A DNA stretch of 9,364 bases. Origin: Rhizobium sp. Q54. Lineage in GTDB: Bacteria > Pseudomonadota > Alphaproteobacteria > Rhizobiales > Beijerinckiaceae. Below are positions 5,782 to 9,364 of this stretch, one piece after another. A model generated the notes under the pieces. It had not been told where the DNA came from, made no database searches, and saw only the letters and a list, made by a program, of their open reading frames with translations. A program made the position numbers and the translations under genes. How positions within the stretch are numbered: position 1 is the stretch's first letter; each line of letters starts with the position of its first letter. The stretch spans positions 1-9,364 of the forward strand of contig CAMDKB010000160.1 in NCBI GenBank assembly GCA_945901195.1, read 5' to 3'.

Positions 5782-7227
5782 ATGCCCGCTGCTGCCGAGC
5801 GCCGCCCCCGTACGCTGTTCCAGAAGATCTGGGATGATCATGTCATTGCCGACATGGGCGATGATTATTTTTTGCTGCACGTCGACCGGCATGTTGTCCA
5901 TGATATGGGCGGGCGCAGTTTTGCGGGGCTCAGAAATCGCGGTTTGGCGCTGAAAAATCCTGAGCTGACTTTCGCTACCGCTGACCATGCCATTCCCACG
6001 ACCCCCGGCATATCCTGGAGCGAATATTCAAATCCCTATCTGGAAAATCTCAGGGAAAGTTCCAAAGCGCTCGGTTTCAAATTCTTTGACCCGGGGCAGC
6101 CGGGATCTGGCGTTGTCCACGTTGTCGCGCCCGAACAGGGGATCGCGTTGCCGGGGGCGACGCTTGCCTGCGGCGACAGCCATACCTGTACAGTTGGCGC
6201 ACTCGGCGTGATGGGCTGGGGCGTCGGCCAGAGTGAATTGCTGCATATTCTGGCGACACAGACCAGTATTCAAAAGCGCGCCGGGAATATGCTGATCGAA
6301 ATCGAGGGGCGTATGGGCGGCGCTATCACGGCAAAAGACGTGATACTCCATATCATCAGGCAAACCGGGGCTTCGGGCGCGCGTGGGCTCGGGGTGGAGT
6401 TTGCAGGATCGGCGATCCGTTCGATGCCGATGGAAGGGCGTTTCACGATCTGTAACATGGCGACCGAAATGGGTGCGCGCTATGGATTGATCGCACCTGA
6501 CGAGGTGACGTTTGAATATCTGAGGGGACGTCCCTATGCGCCAGCGGGAGCCTTGTGGGAGAGCGCTGTGGCATCATGGCGGCATCTTGCCGGCGATGCG
6601 GATGCTATCTTCGAAAAGACGCTGCGGTTTTCAATCGATCAAATTGCGCCGCAGATCAGTTGGGGCACCAGCCCTGACCAGGTGATTGGCATCGATGAAA
6701 ACATCCCCGATCCGGATGGCGAACCAGATGCCTTCAAGCGAAAAGCCATGATGGCCGCACTTGAATACACCGGCCTTGCTGCGGGCAAACCGTTGGCCGG
6801 GACATCCATCGACCATGTTTTCATCGGTTCGTGCACCAATGCGCGCATCTCGGATTTGCGTCTGGCTGCAGCTGTCGCCAGGGGACGGCGGGTTGCTGCA
6901 CATGTGGCAGCATGGGTCGTGCCCGGATCCTTCAACGTGAAGGAACAAGCCGAAAAGGAAGGACTGGACCGGATATTTCTTGAAGCCGGGTTTCAATGGC
7001 GCAATGCCGGCTGCTCCATGTGCGGGGGCATGGGCGACTTGTCGCGTGAGAAAATTCCGTCGGGAAAGCGCGCTGTTTCCACCACAAACAGAAATTTTGT
7101 CGGACGCCAGGGTCCAGGCAGCCGCACCCATCTGGCAAGTCCTGCCATGGCAGCTGCTGCGGCTATCGCGGGGCATATCGCAGACGTTCGCGAATTTGGA
7201 ATTGAGGCTCATGGAACCTTTGCTTGA
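5782..7227 (+). CDS. leuC: 3-isopropylmalate dehydratase-like large subunit (LeuC family)
   Basis: This is a cytoplasmic aconitase-superfamily hydro-lyase subunit that carries the [4Fe-4S] cluster; with the small subunit it isomerises or hydrates a hydroxy di/tricarboxylate. The 481 residues are close to the 465-475 of bacterial LeuC. Cluster ligands are Cys351 in IGSCTNARI and Cys411 and Cys414 in GCSMC. Other landmarks are TFATADH (63-69), ACGDSHT (129-135), PMEGRFTICNM (216-226), WGTSP (294-298), NRNFVGRQG (436-444) and SPAMAAAAA (453-461). Differences from the textbook enzyme include DHA for DHN at 68-70, TCTVGALG for TSTHGAFG at 135-142, and GGMGDLSREKI after the CSMC motif. The start has AGAGG about 12 bases upstream. 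It overlaps the small-subunit gene by 17 bp. It may serve leucine synthesis or be a paralogue with another substrate; the divergence and the Bug-protein neighbour favour the latter. Confidence 0.88.
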   Translation: MPAAAERRPRTLFQKIWDDHVIADMGDDYFLLHVDRHVVHDMGGRSFAGLRNRGLALKNPELTFATADHAIPTTPGISWSEYSNPYLENLRESSKALGFKFFDPGQPGSGVVHVVAPEQGIALPGATLACGDSHTCTVGALGVMGWGVGQSELLHILATQTSIQKRAGNMLIEIEGRMGGAITAKDVILHIIRQTGASGARGLGVEFAGSAIRSMPMEGRFTICNMATEMGARYGLIAPDEVTFEYLRGRPYAPAGALWESAVASWRHLAGDADAIFEKTLRFSIDQIAPQISWGTSPDQVIGIDENIPDPDGEPDAFKRKAMMAALEYTGLAAGKPLAGTSIDHVFIGSCTNARISDLRLAAAVARGRRVAAHVAAWVVPGSFNVKEQAEKEGLDRIFLEAGFQWRNAGCSMCGGMGDLSREKIPSGKRAVSTTNRNFVGRQGPGSRTHLASPAMAAAAAIAGHIADVREFGIEAHGTFA

Positions 7228-7861
7228 AATACGCGGCCCTGCAGCGCCGCTGCCGCTGGATGACATCAATACGGATATGATTGCACCGACTCGGCCGCGC
7301 GCGCACCTTTCAAATACGAAGATATCAGAGCGGGAGTTCGAAGCGGCAGCGTTATTCGCGCCCCTGCGTTACGATGCCAGCGGCGCAGAAAATCCTTCAT
7401 TCGTGCTGAACCAGCCAGGCTTTCGCGCGGCCAGGATCTTATTGTCCGGTCGCAATTTCGGTTGCGGCAGTTCGCGCGAACAGGCTGTCTGGCTGCTAGC
7501 TGATTTCGGCATAAGATGCATCATCGCCCAAAGCTATGGCGGCATTTTTTACGACAGTTGTTTCAAGAACGGCATTCTGCCCGTGATTCTTCCGACAAAC
7601 ACGCTCAACGACCTCATGCAGGAAGCCGCTACGGGGGGCAGCGAACACGATTTCACAGTTAGCGTGGCGGAGCGTTCGATTGTTTTACCGTCCGGCAGGG
7701 CTATCAAATTCGACCTGCCGGAATTCCGCCGTGCGGCGCTGATGAGCGGCGTCGACGATATCGACATGACCCTGAGCCGCAACACCGAAATTGCGGCATT
7801 CGTGGATCGCGATCGCGCAGCGCGACCGTGGATATATCTGGCTCAACAGCGGAGCGTTTGA
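7211..7861 (+). CDS. leuD: 3-isopropylmalate dehydratase-like small subunit (LeuD family)
   Basis: This is the swivel-domain partner of the preceding LeuC-like subunit; together they form the active hydro-lyase. It has 216 residues (bacterial LeuD about 200). Recognisable are DDINTD (17-22), NPSFVLNQPGFR (61-72), the catalytic GCGSSRE (84-90), in which Ser87 and Arg89 correspond to the aconitase base and substrate-binding Arg, and the stretch DFGIRCIIAQSYGGIFYDSC (98-117) ending in FKNGILPV. Two features depart from typical LeuD: the loop after INTD reads PTRPRAHLSNTKIS (26-39) instead of the usual PKQFLK...TG pattern, and the normally conserved SSREH is SSREQ (Gln91). The ATG at 7211 lies inside leuC with GAGG three bases before it and gives the correct N-terminus; longer readings upstream are leuC in another frame. 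Overlap implies translational coupling. Confidence 0.88.
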   Translation: MEPLLEIRGPAAPLPLDDINTDMIAPTRPRAHLSNTKISEREFEAAALFAPLRYDASGAENPSFVLNQPGFRAARILLSGRNFGCGSSREQAVWLLADFGIRCIIAQSYGGIFYDSCFKNGILPVILPTNTLNDLMQEAATGGSEHDFTVSVAERSIVLPSGRAIKFDLPEFRRAALMSGVDDIDMTLSRNTEIAAFVDRDRAARPWIYLAQQRSV

Positions 7862-7864
7862 GGG
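7860..7864 (+). promoter_or_regulatory. Ribosome binding site of the Bug-protein gene, overlapping the leuD stop
   Basis: GAGGG begins within the leuD TGA (7859-7861) and lies 7 bases before the ATG at 7872. It decides the start and suggests coupling to LeuD translation. Confidence 0.65.
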
Positions 7865-7871
7865 CACAAAC

Positions 7872-8849
7872 ATGTATCGCCACTTTCTTGCATCGGGTCT
7901 TTTTGCAAGTTGCCTTACCGTTGCGGCAACAATCGGCGCGCAGGCGCAGGTTGCGCAGACCTATCCCACACAGACTGTCCGCATCATGCTGGGCTATGGT
8001 GCAGGCGGTGGTGCGGATATCACGGCGCGGTTGTTCGCAGCGAAGATGGAGACGCTGACATTGCAATCGTTCATTGTTGTCAACAAGCCCGGAGCCAACG
8101 GCAATATTGCAGCCAATGAAGTGGTGAAAGCGCAGGCCGACGGCTATACCTTGCTGTGGTCGCCAAGCTCCGCATTTTCTTCCAACCACCTACTGTACAA
8201 GAATACGCCCTATGATCCCAAGCGGGATCTGACGCTTGTGTCTGTCTTCACGCGCTATGGTTTTGTTCTTGTGGTGAACAAGGATAATCCGGCCAAATCC
8301 ATTGGCGAGTTGACGGCACAATTGAAGGCGAAGGGCGGGGGGATGTATGGCTCTTCTGCTACAAGTTTCATGGCCTGCGCGGAACTCTACAAATTAAGCG
8401 CGGGCCTGAATACGCAACAGGTCAATTACAAGACTACGGGTGACGCCGTTCGTGATCTTGCAGGTCAACAGGTCGACTACACGTTTGTGGACGCAGCCTT
8501 TGCTGTGGCGCAATCCCAGGCGGGAAGAGTCAAATCGCTTGCGGTCACGCTGAAGGATCGCATGACCAACGGGCCTGATATTCCCACAATGGCAGAAGCG
8601 GGCTTGCCGGATTACGAAATGAGCGGATGGATTGGGCTGGCTGCGCCCAAGCTCACCCCCACGGCAATTGTATCGCAATTGAACCGATGGGCCGGGCAGG
8701 TCATCGCCATGCCCGAAGTGAGCAAGGTTATACTCGAGTCCAGTTCCGAGCCGTTTTATCTGCCCCTGGATCAGGTCGAGCCATTTCAGGATCAACAGAT
8801 CGAGAAGTGGCGAAAGCTGATCAAGGACGGCAAACTGGAAGTTCAATAA
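7872..8849 (+). CDS. Bug/TctC-family tripartite tricarboxylate transporter substrate-binding protein
   Basis: This is a periplasmic carboxylate-binding protein of the Bug family, the receptor of tripartite tricarboxylate (TctABC) transporters or a stand-alone sensor. The precursor has 325 residues, typical for the family. It starts with a signal peptide, hydrophobic to about residue 22, with probable cleavage after AQA at 25. Signature stretches are YPTQTVRIMLGYGAGGGAD (31-49), NKPGANGNIAANEVV (71-85), DGYTLLWS (90-97) and IPTMAEAGLPDYE toward the C-terminus. The ATG at 7872 is preferred over an ATG 27 codons upstream inside the leuD-like gene, because GAGGG at 7860-7864 lies 7 bases before it and the signal peptide begins there. 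It follows the leuD stop by 10 bp, so it is the third gene of that operon. No TctA or TctB membrane gene is present in the window, as is common for Bug proteins. Confidence 0.93.
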   Translation: MYRHFLASGLFASCLTVAATIGAQAQVAQTYPTQTVRIMLGYGAGGGADITARLFAAKMETLTLQSFIVVNKPGANGNIAANEVVKAQADGYTLLWSPSSAFSSNHLLYKNTPYDPKRDLTLVSVFTRYGFVLVVNKDNPAKSIGELTAQLKAKGGGMYGSSATSFMACAELYKLSAGLNTQQVNYKTTGDAVRDLAGQQVDYTFVDAAFAVAQSQAGRVKSLAVTLKDRMTNGPDIPTMAEAGLPDYEMSGWIGLAAPKLTPTAIVSQLNRWAGQVIAMPEVSKVILESSSEPFYLPLDQVEPFQDQQIEKWRKLIKDGKLEVQ

Positions 8850-8878
8850 TTGAGCGTTGCAAGAGTTGTGAATAAACC
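8850..8878 (+). promoter_or_regulatory. Weak candidate promoter for thiC
   Basis: TTGAGC (8850-8855), directly after the Bug-gene stop, is followed after 17 bases by TAAACC (8873-8878). Matches to consensus are partial. Transcription from here would start near 8885 and include the whole riboswitch. A small hairpin, GGCCG-TTT-CGGCC at 8904-8916, lies downstream but has no T-run, so read-through from the leuCD operon into thiC cannot be excluded. Confidence 0.25.
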
Positions 8879-8930
8879 AGAGCTTAGAACGGCTTGCCGC
8901 CCTGGCCGTTTCGGCCTAACGTGATTGCCA

Positions 8931-9011
8931 GCCAGGGGTGCCTCCGGATGGTCCGGGGGCTGAGAACAGACCCTTAGAACCTGATCTGGTTAAAACCAGC
9001 GGAGGGACGGC
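8931..9011 (+). promoter_or_regulatory. TPP riboswitch (THI element) upstream of thiC
   Basis: The stretch has the conserved order of a thiamine pyrophosphate riboswitch: GGGGTG (8935-8940), CTGAGA (8960-8965), ACCCTT (8970-8975), GAACCTGATCTGGTT (8977-8991), then CCAGCGGAGGGA (8996-9007). GGGG and CCC can form P2; a stem-loop of 8 pairs with a TGG loop (8941-8959) forms P3; CTGG and CCAG (8986-8989, 8996-8999) form P5; GCC (8931-8933) and GGC (9009-9011) can close P1. It senses the end product of the pathway and is expected to lower ThiC production when TPP is plentiful. Its position 112 bases before thiC on the same strand confirms the reading. Confidence 0.96.
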
Positions 9012-9123
9012 GCAGCCAGACGGCTTGCGAACTATTCGCGTTCTGTCCGGGCACATCCTCCAATGAATGACCAGACTTGGTGAGGCATTGCAGCGCGCCC
9101 AAGACGCGTGTGCGGAGGTAGTC
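9012..9123 (+). promoter_or_regulatory. Likely expression platform of the thiC riboswitch
   Basis: Between aptamer and start codon lie small hairpins: AGCC-AGAC-GGCT (9014-9025) and GCGAA-CTA-TTCGC (9027-9039). No stem followed by a T-run is present, so control is probably at translation initiation. CCTCC (9057-9061) is complementary both to GGAGG at the aptamer's 3' side (9001-9005) and to the thiC Shine-Dalgarno GGAGG (9114-9118), so it could switch partner. A six-codon frame ATG...TGA (9063-9083) also lies here, without an evident ribosome binding site. Confidence 0.5.
9114..9118 (+). promoter_or_regulatory. thiC ribosome binding site
   Basis: GGAGG is 5 bases before the ATG at 9124. It decides this start over an in-frame ATG at 9067, which has no such site and would add 19 residues. 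Confidence 0.8.
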
Positions 9124-9364
9124 ATGAATATCCAACACAAACCCGGCTCGCTGGTTCCTGAAACCGTTACAACCGGGCCATTGCCCGGCTCGCGCAAAGT
9201 CTATGCGGCGCCCAAAAGCCATCCAGAAGTTCTCGTGCCGTTTCGCGAGATTCTCCTCAGCGACAAGGATGAGCCGACGCTGCGGGTTTATGATCCCTCC
9301 GGTCCCTATACGGAAACAGACGCGCGGATCGATCTGGCCAAGGGCCTGCCGCGTATTCGCGATC
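9124..9364 (+). CDS. thiC: Phosphomethylpyrimidine synthase ThiC, N-terminal part (cut by window edge)
   Basis: ThiC is the radical SAM enzyme that rearranges aminoimidazole ribotide into hydroxymethylpyrimidine phosphate for thiamine synthesis in the cytoplasm. Only the first 80 residues are in the window. They show the typical start region with TTGPLPGSRKVY, then VPFREILL and LRVYDPSGPYTE, and end in LAKGLPRIRD, as in proteobacterial ThiC N-termini. The iron-sulfur cysteine motif lies near the C-terminus and is not visible. The TPP riboswitch upstream independently supports the assignment and indicates feedback control by TPP. Confidence 0.95.
   Translation, partial: MNIQHKPGSLVPETVTTGPLPGSRKVYAAPKSHPEVLVPFREILLSDKDEPTLRVYDPSGPYTETDARIDLAKGLPRIRD

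Noticed and set aside
5630..5953. 107-codon plus-strand frame starting in the uvrC/leuC gap
   Set aside because: It runs through the first 170 bases of the LeuC-like gene in another frame, is Arg/Cys-rich low-quality sequence, and has no ribosome binding site; it is not a leader peptide gene.
8904..8916. Hairpin GGCCG-TTT-CGGCC as a terminator of the leuCD-Bug operon
   Set aside because: Short stem with no T-run following on the plus strand.
9067..9123. Upstream in-frame ATG for thiC adding 19 residues
   Set aside because: No Shine-Dalgarno before 9067, and the strong GGAGG at 9114-9118 serves the ATG at 9124.
1..9364. CRISPR array, tRNA/rRNA genes, phage or defence genes
   Set aside because: Looked for on both strands; no regularly spaced repeats, no tRNA-like T-loop (GGTTCRA) in a cloverleaf context, and every substantial gene belongs to metabolism, transport, repair or an IS element.

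Overview
The window reads as ordinary chromosomal DNA of an alphaproteobacterium, most likely of the Rhizobiales/Hyphomicrobiales. I infer this from the UvrC with an acidic N-terminal extension, the thiC gene behind a TPP riboswitch, and the abundance of periplasmic solute-binding proteins (TRAP DctP and a Bug/TctC protein). Base composition is moderately GC-rich and looks uniform across the genes. No species can be named from the sequence alone.

Layout. The left edge (2-136, + strand) is the C-terminal end of an IS630-type transposase. It converges tail to tail, 9 bp apart, on a complete TRAP transporter operon on the minus strand, read in the order dctP (2003-3037), dctQ (1452-1922), dctM (146-1450). 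A perfect 10-bp hairpin lies between dctP and dctQ. A gene-free stretch (3038-3431) holds a candidate dctP promoter and two inverted repeats. Next, still on the minus strand, is a full-length uvrC (3432-5600) whose intrinsic terminator overlaps its own stop codon. A 181-bp divergent intergenic region (5601-5781) separates uvrC from a plus-strand operon: a LeuC-like large subunit (5782-7227), a LeuD-like small subunit (7211-7861, overlapping by 17 bp) and a Bug-family binding protein (7872-8849). After that comes a TPP riboswitch (8931-9011) and the first 80 codons of thiC (9124 to the window end).

How the genes fit together. Two units look like accessory carboxylate metabolism: a TRAP importer for a carboxylate and a hydratase/isomerase of the isopropylmalate-isomerase family made together with a carboxylate-binding protein. 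Between them and beside them lie two housekeeping functions, nucleotide excision repair (uvrC) and thiamine pyrimidine synthesis (thiC). The LeuCD pair keeps the aconitase-type iron-sulfur and catalytic residues but differs from textbook leucine-biosynthesis enzymes in several conserved stretches. With its carboxylate-binding neighbour, this suggests, without proving it, a substrate other than 3-isopropylmalate.

I see no defence system, CRISPR array, phage, tRNA or rRNA. The items most worth a second look are the possible new specificity of the LeuCD-Bug operon, the thiC expression platform, the dctP/dctQ hairpin, and the IS630 end abutting the dctM stop codon at a CTAG site.
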